DNA of 64,000 nt, from positions 1 through 64,000 of the forward strand of contig NZ_JAKOPM010000004.1 in assembly GCF_022288805.1 (NCBI RefSeq), written 5' to 3'. The stretch is from Corynebacterium yonathiae (GTDB lineage: Bacteria > Actinomycetota > Actinomycetes > Mycobacteriales > Mycobacteriaceae). Shown here one piece after another: positions 1 to 7,898 of this stretch. Under the pieces are notes generated by a model, which was not told the DNA's origin, ran no database searches, and saw only the letters and a program-made list of their open reading frames with translations. Numbering within the stretch: the first letter of the stretch is position 1; each line of letters begins with the position of its first letter. The position numbers were made by a program, and so were the translations under genes.

Positions 1-321
1 CACGGCTCGCAGTATGTCAGCGTTGTCTACAACGAGCGTCTTGCCCAGCACGGGATTGCCGCTTCCACCGGAACTGTTGGTGACTCCTATGACAATGCTC
101 TGGCGGAAAACGTTAATGGTTCCTACAAAAACGAGCTGATCCATACTCGCAGGTGGGATGAGGTTGTCGAGGTGGAAATCGCGACGTTTGAGTGGGTGTC
201 ATGGTGGAACGAGACGAGGCTTCACCAAAGCTTGGGCTACCGCACGCCAGCTGAAGTGGAAACCGAATTTTGGGACCAGCACCCGCCGCAAGCAATAATA
301 GAAATCAAGGCAAACGCCTAG
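1..321 (+). CDS. IS3-family transposase OrfB, C-terminal part (partial)
   Basis: Open reading frame entering from the left edge and ending with TAG; 106 residues are visible. It matches the end of the IS3-family DDE integrase core. It starts HGSQY, contains DSYDNALAE, whose E should be the third catalytic acidic residue, and continues with the basic NELIH segment. WWNETRLHQSLGYRTP, the usual C-terminal signature of IS3 OrfB, follows. The first two catalytic aspartates are outside the window. Whether the element is intact cannot be judged from here. Confidence 0.92.
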   Translation, partial: HGSQYVSVVYNERLAQHGIAASTGTVGDSYDNALAENVNGSYKNELIHTRRWDEVVEVEIATFEWVSWWNETRLHQSLGYRTPAEVETEFWDQHPPQAIIEIKANA

Positions 322-343
322 GAACAAAACCCGGGGCACTTCA
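1..343 (+). mobile_element. IS3-family insertion sequence, right end only
   Basis: The window opens inside an insertion sequence. It holds the end of the transposase gene followed by a likely right terminal inverted repeat at about 321-343, which reads inward from the other strand as TGAAGTGCCCCGGGTTTTGT. That shape is typical of IS3-family ends. The left end and any target duplication lie outside the window. Immediately after the repeat the sequence resumes in the middle of a surface-protein gene, so the element has inserted into that gene or mediated a deletion of it. Confidence 0.8.
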
Positions 344-683
344 AAAGTCCGCGCCCCAAACCCTCACCTTTGCCGTGGGCGATAAGACGTTGGATTCCTG
401 TTCCTTCCGCGCGCCGGGCACCTCTGGGAGCGGAGAGCCCAGCGAAAGTCCAACGGATAGGCCTTCCGCGGAGCCTTCCCAGAAGCCTTCCACCCAACCA
501 TCCACCCCAGATACGCCGGACAAGCCAGCTCACCCCGGTAGGCCAGAAGAGCCGACAGGTTCCTCATTTAGCCCGTGGAGCCTGGTCCTCCCAGCGGTTC
601 TCGTGGTGGTTTTCAAGGCCTTTTATAACTTCTTCCGCGATAACGAGGACCTCATCCGCAAACGCTTCGGCCTCAACTTCTAA
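344..683 (+). pseudogene. C-terminal remnant of a choice-of-anchor M surface protein, cut by the IS
   Basis: The open frame after the IS end encodes LTFAVGD, which matches the end of the surface-anchor module found in the downstream genes (compare LTFAVGDD near the end of the module in the 3831-4709 gene). It continues with a Pro/Ser/Thr-rich stalk of about 50 residues, one membrane segment (WSLVLPAVLVVVFKAFYNFF) and a short charged tail, stopping at TAA 681-683. No start codon or signal peptide remains; an ATG at 270 lies inside the IS and is not a natural start. It lies 36 bp upstream of the transporter operon, so it was probably the operon's first surface gene. The IS may also alter expression of the genes below it. 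Confidence 0.75.
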
Positions 684-719
684 GCCTCTTCTACCCCACC
701 AACTAGACGGGAAACCACA

Positions 720-2321
720 ATGCATCATTCACCCTCCTTTGCCCCTCGGCGCGTCCCGCTGCGGCGCCGATTCATTCACGTATTCGCCGCCGTCTTTGCC
801 ACAGCACTGGCCTTCTTCTCCCCCGCCGCGGCACTTGCCTTTGATGAGGTCTTCGACTCTGGCCACGTAGACGCCTTTTATGTCACGGCCCCAGATGGTC
901 AGCTCCACCTATCGATGAAGGAAGACATCACTGGATCGAGCGTTCCACGCTCTGGCGATGATGTGGTGCTCAAGGTTGTGGAGGACGCTTGGTCCGATGC
1001 CACCGAGGCCGTGCCGGAGATCGGCCAGCCCACCTATTTCCTGCCGCAGACCCAGGATCAACGCATCATTTGGCCGGGCTGGGATACCCAGCCTGCACGC
1101 GATGGCGGCTTTGACAACGTTGACCTAGAATTCGCCGAAGTTTCCGGCCCGGGTTCTGTTTATGTCTTTGAGACCAGCGGCTTTGGCGATGTGAAGACGG
1201 TGACCGATTCCGGCTCAATGGAGCTCACCAGCGGCGAGGTCATCAACCAGCCCAATCCTGCTCACCGGCACGTCAACTGGGCCTTTAGCGAGGCCGGCAC
1301 GTACACCATGACGGTGCAAGCCCATTCCAACGGCGAATCCAGCAATGCTGTGACCTACACCTGGGAGGTGGGCGACGGCGGCGATGCATCCGCAGCCGAT
1401 CGATCGGCTGATACCGGCGAGGTTAGCAATGACCAAGAAGCTACGAGCACCCCGCGTTCAGCAGACAAGGGCGGCGCTGCAGCCGCAGATAAATCCGGTG
1501 CAGCTACGGATAAAGAGTGCACCCCGGGTATGACGCCGCAAATCAAGGACGATACTGTCTCTCCTTCCCAGTGGCGCGATGCTGATGGCGCTACCTTTTA
1601 TCTCTCCGATAAATCCAGCGTCGATCTGCCCCAAGAGGTAGGCCCAGTGCCAGCTGGTCAGGCGTGGATGATTGGTTCTACCCAGGTCGATGGCGTGCCG
1701 TGGCTCGGTGCTAATACCCAAAGTCCGACCATGCGCGAGAATATCCCTGGCGATGTCACCTGGGAGTTAGCAGGCTTCAAGGGCCCTGGCCCGATGATGG
1801 TCTACTCCCAGGGCGGACTGGGAAAGATTGTGGGCGATGAGTGGTTCCGAGGCAATGCCGATGCGGCGGAGGGCACCTATTCGATTGCCCCTAATACGCA
1901 CGTGCACCCCAACTGGGTCTTTGGTGCGCAGGGCACCTATGACGTCACCATCCGCCAGGTGGCCAAGACCGGTGAGGGCAAGCAAGTCGCCGGCGAAGCG
2001 ACACTTCACTTCGTGGTCGGCGGCGACAAGCCGGCGGAAGCCTTTGACAACGGGCACTTCGACCTAGGCGCTGCGGTAAATCCGGAGGGCGGAGACTGCA
2101 GAGATGGTGCTGCGGCAGATGGGGCGTCGGCAAGCGCTGGTGGCTCTTCCACAAGTACCGGAACAAGCACTGGCCAGGCCGCTCAGGCCCCCAGCAAGGG
2201 CGGTTCTTTAGCCAATACGGGGACTCCCATTGTTCCCTTTGGCATCGGAGCACTGGGCTTGGGCATGCTTTTCCTCGGCCTGGGCATTGCCCGCCTAGCT
2301 GTAGCTAAGGCAGCGGACTAA
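720..2321 (+). CDS. Surface-anchored protein with two choice-of-anchor M (TIGR03769-type) modules and a LANTG motif
   Basis: Secreted protein of 533 residues. It has an N-terminal basic segment and hydrophobic signal peptide (cleavage near residue 41 after AAALA). Two copies of the actinobacterial surface-anchored module follow, roughly residues 45-218 and 265-445. Each has a W.G..TQ motif and ends in an HxH motif: HRHVNW near residue 182 and HVHPNW near 394. A Ser/Gly-rich linker leads to LANTG near residue 497, then a membrane segment and a short tail. LANTG fits the LAxTG signal of class E sortases, so covalent cell-wall anchoring is likely. The TAA stop overlaps the ATG of the next gene, so translation is probably coupled with the transporter's binding protein. 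The HxH pairs could bind metal, but this is inference. Confidence 0.85.
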   Translation: MHHSPSFAPRRVPLRRRFIHVFAAVFATALAFFSPAAALAFDEVFDSGHVDAFYVTAPDGQLHLSMKEDITGSSVPRSGDDVVLKVVEDAWSDATEAVPEIGQPTYFLPQTQDQRIIWPGWDTQPARDGGFDNVDLEFAEVSGPGSVYVFETSGFGDVKTVTDSGSMELTSGEVINQPNPAHRHVNWAFSEAGTYTMTVQAHSNGESSNAVTYTWEVGDGGDASAADRSADTGEVSNDQEATSTPRSADKGGAAAADKSGAATDKECTPGMTPQIKDDTVSPSQWRDADGATFYLSDKSSVDLPQEVGPVPAGQAWMIGSTQVDGVPWLGANTQSPTMRENIPGDVTWELAGFKGPGPMMVYSQGGLGKIVGDEWFRGNADAAEGTYSIAPNTHVHPNWVFGAQGTYDVTIRQVAKTGEGKQVAGEATLHFVVGGDKPAEAFDNGHFDLGAAVNPEGGDCRDGAAADGASASAGGSSTSTGTSTGQAAQAPSKGGSLANTGTPIVPFGIGALGLGMLFLGLGIARLAVAKAAD

Positions 2322-3838
2322 TGGCGCGTGCGCTTTCCCATAGACGCAGGCTTCCGACCATTGGCGCGCTGCTGGGCTCCTGCCTGCTGGCCACTGGTTG
2401 TGCGCCCTCGGCCGCGTTGGATGCTGGAGACGGAGAGAAATTCACCGTGGTGGCCACCACCCCGATCCTCGCGGATCTCGCGCGCAATATTGCGGGAGAA
2501 GATGCCCGCGTACAAAGCCTTATCCCCAGTGGAAAAGATCCGCATACCTTTGAGCCAACGCTGCGCACGGTACGCGATGTTGCCAATGCCGATTTGGCGC
2601 TGAGCAATGGCTACTTGCTGGAGCCGCAGTCTCTCATCGATACGCTGCACGAATCCACCGATGCCCCCGTGGTGGAAGTGGCCGATGCTGCCTCCACCCG
2701 CGGTGCCACTCTCGTGCCGCTGGTAGAAGATGTCTCGCTCGAGGCAATTTGGCTGGGCCTGCGTATCAGCGGCGCACAACAGCGCTCTTCTGGAGTGGAT
2801 TTCCGCATGGTCTCTGCCGACGGACCAGGTAACGTCGCGGCCTATGTGGTCTCTACCTTCGGCACCCCGGAGGTCCTTTTTAACTCGGCCAATGGCATCG
2901 ATGAAAAAGAAGACTCAGTGACCCTGCCGGCCAACGCCCACACGCACGTCTCTTGGGGGTTTTCCCAGCCAGGCATCTATCACCTCGGGTTCCAAGCAGA
3001 GGGCACCGACGTCCAACACCTCACTGTGGCCGTGGGAGTAAACCCACCTAAAGGCATGCAAGTGATAGATTCCGGACACCTGGATATTGCAGGTGACCTA
3101 GCCAAGCGCAGCATTGACTTGCACGATCAGGACAAGCGTTTCGACCCTGCCACCACCGTGGTGTCCATCCCCTCTTCAGTGCTGCAGCCCATTCCGCTTG
3201 ATCCTGCCTACCGCTTCCTGGGCAGGCCGGGCGCGGATACCTACCTATTGCCGCAGGCGGTCCTAGGTAAGCACATCCACGGCGAGGTGGACCCGCACCT
3301 ATGGCACAACGTGTACAACGCCATCGCCTACGTCGATGTCATTGCCGAGGAAATGGCGCAAGCAGATCCTTCCCACGGGGCGTCCTACCGCCAACGGGCG
3401 GAGGCCTACACCCAGCGCTTGCGGAATACGGATACCTATGTTGACCGCGCCATTTCTTCTATCCCTAAAGAAAACCGGCACCTCGTGACGACCCACCACG
3501 GCTACGCCTATCTGGAGCAAGGATATGACATGTCGGTGGCCGGCTTCGTCACTCCCAATCCGGCCATCGAGCCTTCCCCACGCGAAGTCATTTCCTTGCG
3601 CCGCACGCTGGAGAACCTACATCTGCCAGCGGTGTTTGTAGAACCCGTGCAGCAGGCAAGCGCCGAGACATTGAAGCAGGCTGCCGCGGAGCAAGGCGTG
3701 GAGCTGTGCCCCATCTACGGCGACACGTTCGATGACACCGTCAGCTCCTACATCGAACTTATGAAATTTAACGCTGATTCCCTTCAGCGCTGCCTCACCC
3801 CCACCCCCACCCCCACCGATGGAGATAAAAATGCTTAA
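2321..3838 (+). CDS. Metal ABC transporter substrate-binding lipoprotein with an inserted surface-anchor module (TIGR03772-type)
   Basis: 505 residues. The signal peptide ends in a lipobox (LLATGC, Cys27), so it is a lipoprotein. The two halves resemble the ZnuA/TroA cluster of zinc/manganese binding proteins: FTVVATTPILADL and DPHTFEPT in the first half, then DPHLWHN near residue 324, TTHHGYAYLE near 390 and GDTFDD near the end. The usual His/His/His/Asp metal ligands therefore appear present. Between the halves, about residues 125-345, sits a copy of the same module as in the flanking surface proteins, with HTHVSW near residue 207. I recall this architecture as the anchored-repeat ABC transporter binding protein. 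The C-terminus is Thr/Pro-rich. The substrate is probably Zn or Mn, unproven. Its start and stop both overlap the neighbouring genes. Confidence 0.88.
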   Translation: MARALSHRRRLPTIGALLGSCLLATGCAPSAALDAGDGEKFTVVATTPILADLARNIAGEDARVQSLIPSGKDPHTFEPTLRTVRDVANADLALSNGYLLEPQSLIDTLHESTDAPVVEVADAASTRGATLVPLVEDVSLEAIWLGLRISGAQQRSSGVDFRMVSADGPGNVAAYVVSTFGTPEVLFNSANGIDEKEDSVTLPANAHTHVSWGFSQPGIYHLGFQAEGTDVQHLTVAVGVNPPKGMQVIDSGHLDIAGDLAKRSIDLHDQDKRFDPATTVVSIPSSVLQPIPLDPAYRFLGRPGADTYLLPQAVLGKHIHGEVDPHLWHNVYNAIAYVDVIAEEMAQADPSHGASYRQRAEAYTQRLRNTDTYVDRAISSIPKENRHLVTTHHGYAYLEQGYDMSVAGFVTPNPAIEPSPREVISLRRTLENLHLPAVFVEPVQQASAETLKQAAAEQGVELCPIYGDTFDDTVSSYIELMKFNADSLQRCLTPTPTPTDGDKNA

Positions 3839-4709
3839 ATTCGCTACTCGTACCGCCACCCGCACCGCCGCCTGCGTCCTTACTGCAGGCCTGGCATTTT
3901 CTACCAGTCCTGCTTGGGCGGGCGACCTCGCCCAGGTAGTCGGTGCCGATGAACACGTTGCCCCACAAGGCCAGGAAAAGGTCATCGATACCGGTCACGT
4001 AGACGTTGGTGCCCTGCTTGATGGCACGGATTCTGAGCTTATGGCCCGCGATGATGCCGGCGATAAGCCAGTCTGGCGTCACCTGGATGACCTCGTGTTT
4101 TCCGTGGGCGATAAGGCACAACAAACCCTTCCCGATACAGATGACTTTGGCTTCGTTGGCGCTGAATCCGGCGATAAGGTCTGGGTAGTTCCCCAAACCG
4201 AACAAGTCGGTGTTCCCTGGCTGGGGTGGAATACCCAGGCGCCCTCACTTGTCGACGCCGCCGATCGTGGAGTCACCATGGAATTCCTCGGCCATTCCGG
4301 GCCAGGCGATTTCTCCCTCTTCCTGCAAAACGGCGGCTTCGAAGCGCCACAGCTCTTGTGGTCCACCGCGCAGAAGAGCGACGAGGACTTCTGGGTAGAC
4401 CTCAATACCCACACCCACGCCAACTGGACGTTTACGGAGCCAGGCACCCATCAGGTAGGCATCAGGGTAAAGGGCAAGACCAAGGACGGTGCCGATTTCA
4501 GCACCGATGGCGTACTCACCTTCGCCGTGGGCGATGATGCCGACGTCCAAGCGGCCCAGGACACCACCTGGAATCCAGACGATGCCCAGACCGCGGGCTC
4601 CTCTATTCCCACCTGGGTCTTTGTCCTCGCCGGTGTCGGCGCCGTAGTACTGCTACTGGCCCTGGGACTCGCCCTGCGTTCAGCCAAGCGGGGCGATAAC
4701 CGTGGCTAA
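3831..4709 (+). CDS. Surface-anchored protein with one choice-of-anchor M module
   Basis: 292 residues. ATG 3831 is chosen over the in-frame ATG at 3819 because a GGAG motif lies just ahead of it and it starts a clean signal peptide (MLKFATR...AWA). One module spans about residues 40-240: VPQTEQVGVPWLGWNTQ in the middle, HTHANWTF near residue 194, and LTFAVGD at the end. A linker, a membrane helix (TWVFVLAGVGAVVLLLALGL) and a basic tail complete it. There is no LPxTG-like motif, so it is probably held by the helix. It overlaps the binding-protein gene by 8 bp and the ATPase gene by 8 bp, which argues for one translated unit. It could be a metal-capture partner of the transporter (inference). 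Confidence 0.82.
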   Translation: MLKFATRTATRTAACVLTAGLAFSTSPAWAGDLAQVVGADEHVAPQGQEKVIDTGHVDVGALLDGTDSELMARDDAGDKPVWRHLDDLVFSVGDKAQQTLPDTDDFGFVGAESGDKVWVVPQTEQVGVPWLGWNTQAPSLVDAADRGVTMEFLGHSGPGDFSLFLQNGGFEAPQLLWSTAQKSDEDFWVDLNTHTHANWTFTEPGTHQVGIRVKGKTKDGADFSTDGVLTFAVGDDADVQAAQDTTWNPDDAQTAGSSIPTWVFVLAGVGAVVLLLALGLALRSAKRGDNRG

Positions 4710-5430
4710 ACCGCTTATTTCCGTTGCTGATCTCAACGTCTCGCTCTCGCACCGCAGCGTCATCACCGATGCCAACCTCACTGTCTGCCCGGGCGAATTC
4801 ATCGGGCTCCTCGGGCCCAATGGCGCCGGCAAAACCACCCTCATGCGTGCCATTTTAGGGCTCATCCCTTCTTCCGGGACGCGGAGCATCGCGGGCACTG
4901 TGGGGTATGTTCCCCAGCGCCACGAGGTGGAATGGGGCTTTCCCATTAATGTCTACCGCACCGTACTCAGCGGCCGCACCGGGCTTATCGGTTGGTTCAA
5001 GCGGCCTCGCGCTAAGGATCATGCCGCAGCTGCAGAGGCTCTTCGTTTGGTGAACTTGGAGGATTTTTCGCACCGCCCTATCGAAGAGCTCTCTGGTGGT
5101 CAACGCCAGCGCGTGCTCATCGCCCGGGCGCTCGCCACGGAACCGGACGTACTGCTGCTTGATGAGCCATTCACTGGCCTCGATGCTCCTAATACCGAAT
5201 CATTGCTGGAGCTTTTTGAAGAGCTTTCCCAGCGCGGCAAGTCCATCGTCATGTCCACCCATAACCTCGCCGAGGCGGCACATTCCTGCCACCGCCTTAT
5301 CCTTTTCAACGGCACCGTGATAGCCGATGACTCCGCCTCACTGCTTCTCAACCAGATCAAGCCGTGGACGCGCACCTTTGGGGTACGCGCCGGTTCTCCG
5401 CTGCTTTCTGCCATTGGAGTCTCCGCATGA
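4702..5430 (+). CDS. ABC transporter ATP-binding protein (anchored-repeat metal transporter)
   Basis: 242-residue cytoplasmic ATPase of the ZnuC/MntB type. Walker A is GPNGAGKTT, the Q-loop region is GTVGYVPQR, the signature is LSGGQRQR, and Walker B is VLLLDEPFTGLD, followed by the switch histidine in MSTHNL. The GTG start lies inside the end of the preceding surface-protein gene, and its stop overlaps the permease start (ATGA). It energises uptake through the membrane permease encoded next. Family assignment is firm; the transported metal is inferred from the binding protein. Confidence 0.92.
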   Translation: MAKPLISVADLNVSLSHRSVITDANLTVCPGEFIGLLGPNGAGKTTLMRAILGLIPSSGTRSIAGTVGYVPQRHEVEWGFPINVYRTVLSGRTGLIGWFKRPRAKDHAAAAEALRLVNLEDFSHRPIEELSGGQRQRVLIARALATEPDVLLLDEPFTGLDAPNTESLLELFEELSQRGKSIVMSTHNLAEAAHSCHRLILFNGTVIADDSASLLLNQIKPWTRTFGVRAGSPLLSAIGVSA

Positions 5431-6335
5431 TTGAAATTTCCTTCCTTGATTTCCTGCGCGACCTGATAAACCCCCATTTGGATTTCCTTGCCCGCGCAGT
5501 AGGCATCTCCTTGCTCGCAGCCATTGTCTGCGGCGTCATCGGCTGCTATGTGGTGCTGCGCGGCATGGCTTTCATTGGCGATGCCGTCTCCCACGCCGTC
5601 TTTCCCGGCCTTGCCATTGCTTTTGCCCTGCAGGCCTCAGTCCTCGTCGGTGGCGCAGTTGCTGGTGCAGTTGTGGCCCTGCTCATTGCCGCTTTTTCGC
5701 AGCGCCGCCACGTACGGGCGGATTCCATCATCGGTATCTTTTTCGCCGCTGCTTTCGCCTTGGGCATGGTGATCATCTCGCGCACTGATGGCTATAGTGC
5801 CTCTCTCACCAGCTTCCTTTTTGGCTCTCTCACCGGCGTATCCCGCACCGACATCATCATCGCGGCCTGCGTGTGTGCAGTGGTTATCGCCGTCGTCATA
5901 GCCTTTGGCCCGCAGCTTAACGCCACCTGCTTGGACCGAGAGACCGCTCGTGCGATGGGCTTGCCCGTTTTCGTCCTGGACATCGTCTTATACCTGTGCG
6001 TAACGGCCGCAGTGGTCATTTCCGTAAGCACCATCGGCAATATCTTGGTTCTCGCCCTTCTCATCACTCCGGCCGCGACGGCTCGCCTGCTTACCGCAAA
6101 CCTAGCGACCATGATGTGGCTTGCCGCTGTCATTGGCGCGCTGTCGAGCTTCCTTGGCATCTATCTGGCATGGGCCATTGACTTGCCAGCCGGCGCCACC
6201 ATAGTGCTCACCCTCACCGTCATTTTCTTGGGCGTTTGGGCCATTCATCCGCTCCTCGGCGCCCGCAAGCACGCAGGCGCTTCGCTTTCCGACGCCCCAC
6301 ATAACACCCCACGAAAGGAATCCGTCCCCTCATGA
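5427..6335 (+). CDS. ABC transporter permease, ABC-3 (ZnuB/MntC) family
   Basis: 302 residues with about eight to nine hydrophobic helices and the ABC-3 permease pattern. It shows VLRGMAFIGDAVSHAVFPGLAIA near the N-terminus, where the ATPase-contact loop is expected. ATG 5427 overlaps the ATPase stop (ATGA), which fixes the start despite an in-frame upstream extension. It overlaps the next surface-protein gene by 4 bp. It forms the membrane channel of the predicted Zn/Mn importer. Confidence 0.9.
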   Translation: MIEISFLDFLRDLINPHLDFLARAVGISLLAAIVCGVIGCYVVLRGMAFIGDAVSHAVFPGLAIAFALQASVLVGGAVAGAVVALLIAAFSQRRHVRADSIIGIFFAAAFALGMVIISRTDGYSASLTSFLFGSLTGVSRTDIIIAACVCAVVIAVVIAFGPQLNATCLDRETARAMGLPVFVLDIVLYLCVTAAVVISVSTIGNILVLALLITPAATARLLTANLATMMWLAAVIGALSSFLGIYLAWAIDLPAGATIVLTLTVIFLGVWAIHPLLGARKHAGASLSDAPHNTPRKESVPS

Positions 6336-7813
6336 AACCCGTCTGCCGCACCGCGGTGGCCCTTGGCGCCGCCGGACTTCTAAGCTTCGGTTCCCTTCCT
6401 ACAGTGGTCGGGGCTCCCTTCACCCCCGCTACCGCCCACGCAGAAGAATCCACCGAGACCTGCTCCGCGAGTGACTTCGATCTCATCACCAAGGGCCACC
6501 AAGACATGGCACTCAGTGGTGAGTCTGGAGAGCTCAGCTTCAAAGTCAAAGATGACGATAAGGACATCGAGCATGACTCTGAGTCCTTTGCAATTGAGGT
6601 ATCTGATGACCTTAAGCAGCCGCTATCGGAGCTCGATGATTCCTCCCTTCCCAATGAAGGTTGGATACTGCCGCAAACGCAAGATCCCAACGCCCCCTGG
6701 TTGGGTTTTAATACCCAAGAGCTGTCTCAGGATCTCCTTGCCGCCGGAGAGACCGCTACCTTGAGCATGGCTATCGCACAAGGCCCGGACGATGGCCGCA
6801 TCGTGGCCTACCAGACGGATCTAGGGAGCATCAAGTATCTCATGGATACCGAAGATGGCTCTGCCTGGGACTATCCCGGCAATTCCCATTCCCACCCCGC
6901 ATTCATTTTCACCGAGCCCGGAACCTACGCGGTGAGTTTTACCTTTGAGCTTCCTGACGGCTCCCGCCATCACCTCCATGCTGGCTTCCTCGTCGGAGAG
7001 CAGGCAGATGCGAAAGATCTATGCGGCGTGGACTATACCGATGCGGATGGTGCTTCCGGCAACGGTGGCGACTCAAATAGCCGCCCCAAGCAACTGGAAA
7101 AAGACGTCAAAGACGTAGACAAAGCCATCGCCGGGCTAGACAAAGAACTCGACAATACCCTGCAGGAGGGCCAGAAATTCCTAAACGGTGGCAAGCCACA
7201 AGAAGACAAGAAGGGTTCTGACGAGGACAGCGCGGGCAAGCGCAAGCAGCCCTCCCGCACCAAGGAAAAAGACGCTGGGAAGGATGGAGCGCCACATAAG
7301 ACGCCGTCCACGGGTTCGGCTCACGCCTCTGGTACTACGCGAAAGTCTGGTGCTGGTTCTGGGGCTACGACCCACCATTCGGCTAGCCGTGTCAATGAGT
7401 CTGCCTCCACTGCGAAATCCGGAAAAAGCGGAGGCGCTGGCACGGGCTCACACCGTTCTGCTTCCACCAGCGGTTCTTCCCACTCGACGGCCAAAAAGTC
7501 CACCGGCTCTCGGGACGCAAAGTCCGCAAAGCGTACCAAGGGCAAGGCCGCAGGCACCGCTGGTGCAGAGAGGGTGCCGGATGCCGGCGCTGCGGAAGGC
7601 AAAAACACTGGAAATGTACTGACTAATGCCGCTGCGTATACCGCCACCCTGGCTAAAAGCAGCTTCTGGGCGGGCCTTTTAGCCGGACTAGGCGCATTCG
7701 CTCTGGTGCTCGGAATCGGCCTGCTGGTCTATGTCCGGTTCTTCCGCAAGAAGAAGGCCCCAGCGCAGCAGCCGGCCGATGATGCCACGGCCCACTTGCC
7801 GCGCGTCGACTAG
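6332..7813 (+). CDS. Surface-anchored protein with one choice-of-anchor M module and a long Ser/Lys-rich stalk
   Basis: 493 residues. A signal peptide (about 1-37) is followed by one module, about residues 45-225, with WILPQTQ, WLGFNTQ and HSHPAFIFTEPGTY near 186. A coiled-coil-prone acidic/basic segment comes next (EKDVKDVDKAIAGLDKEL), then about 170 residues of low-complexity Ser, Gly, Thr, Ala and Lys. A membrane helix (FWAGLLAGLGAFALVLGIGL) and an FFRKKK tail end the protein. The stalk is long enough to cross the cell wall. It is the last gene of the operon, starting by ATGA overlap with the permease and ending before a strong hairpin. In this copy the aromatic W after HxH is replaced by F. 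Confidence 0.85.
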   Translation: MKPVCRTAVALGAAGLLSFGSLPTVVGAPFTPATAHAEESTETCSASDFDLITKGHQDMALSGESGELSFKVKDDDKDIEHDSESFAIEVSDDLKQPLSELDDSSLPNEGWILPQTQDPNAPWLGFNTQELSQDLLAAGETATLSMAIAQGPDDGRIVAYQTDLGSIKYLMDTEDGSAWDYPGNSHSHPAFIFTEPGTYAVSFTFELPDGSRHHLHAGFLVGEQADAKDLCGVDYTDADGASGNGGDSNSRPKQLEKDVKDVDKAIAGLDKELDNTLQEGQKFLNGGKPQEDKKGSDEDSAGKRKQPSRTKEKDAGKDGAPHKTPSTGSAHASGTTRKSGAGSGATTHHSASRVNESASTAKSGKSGGAGTGSHRSASTSGSSHSTAKKSTGSRDAKSAKRTKGKAAGTAGAERVPDAGAAEGKNTGNVLTNAAAYTATLAKSSFWAGLLAGLGAFALVLGIGLLVYVRFFRKKKAPAQQPADDATAHLPRVD

Positions 7814-7844
7814 CGCAGTGCTAGTTATCGGCCAACCATAGAAC

Positions 7845-7874
7845 GAGGCCCAGAGGAGAGATCCTCTGGGCCTC
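7845..7874. terminator. Bidirectional hairpin terminator between the metal-transport operon and the esterase gene
   Basis: Perfect 13-bp inverted repeat GAGGCCCAGAGGA / TCCTCTGGGCCTC with a 4-nt loop, lying between two convergent genes. No strong T run on the plus strand, but the symmetry suits termination of both transcripts. Confidence 0.85.
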
Positions 7875-7898
7875 ATCCGTGGCTAAGAGCCGCTGTTT

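Noticed and set aside
270..683. Apparent complete gene starting at ATG 270
   Set aside because: The ATG lies in the transposase coding region in another frame and the IS end is inside the frame, so it is a chance fusion to a truncated gene.
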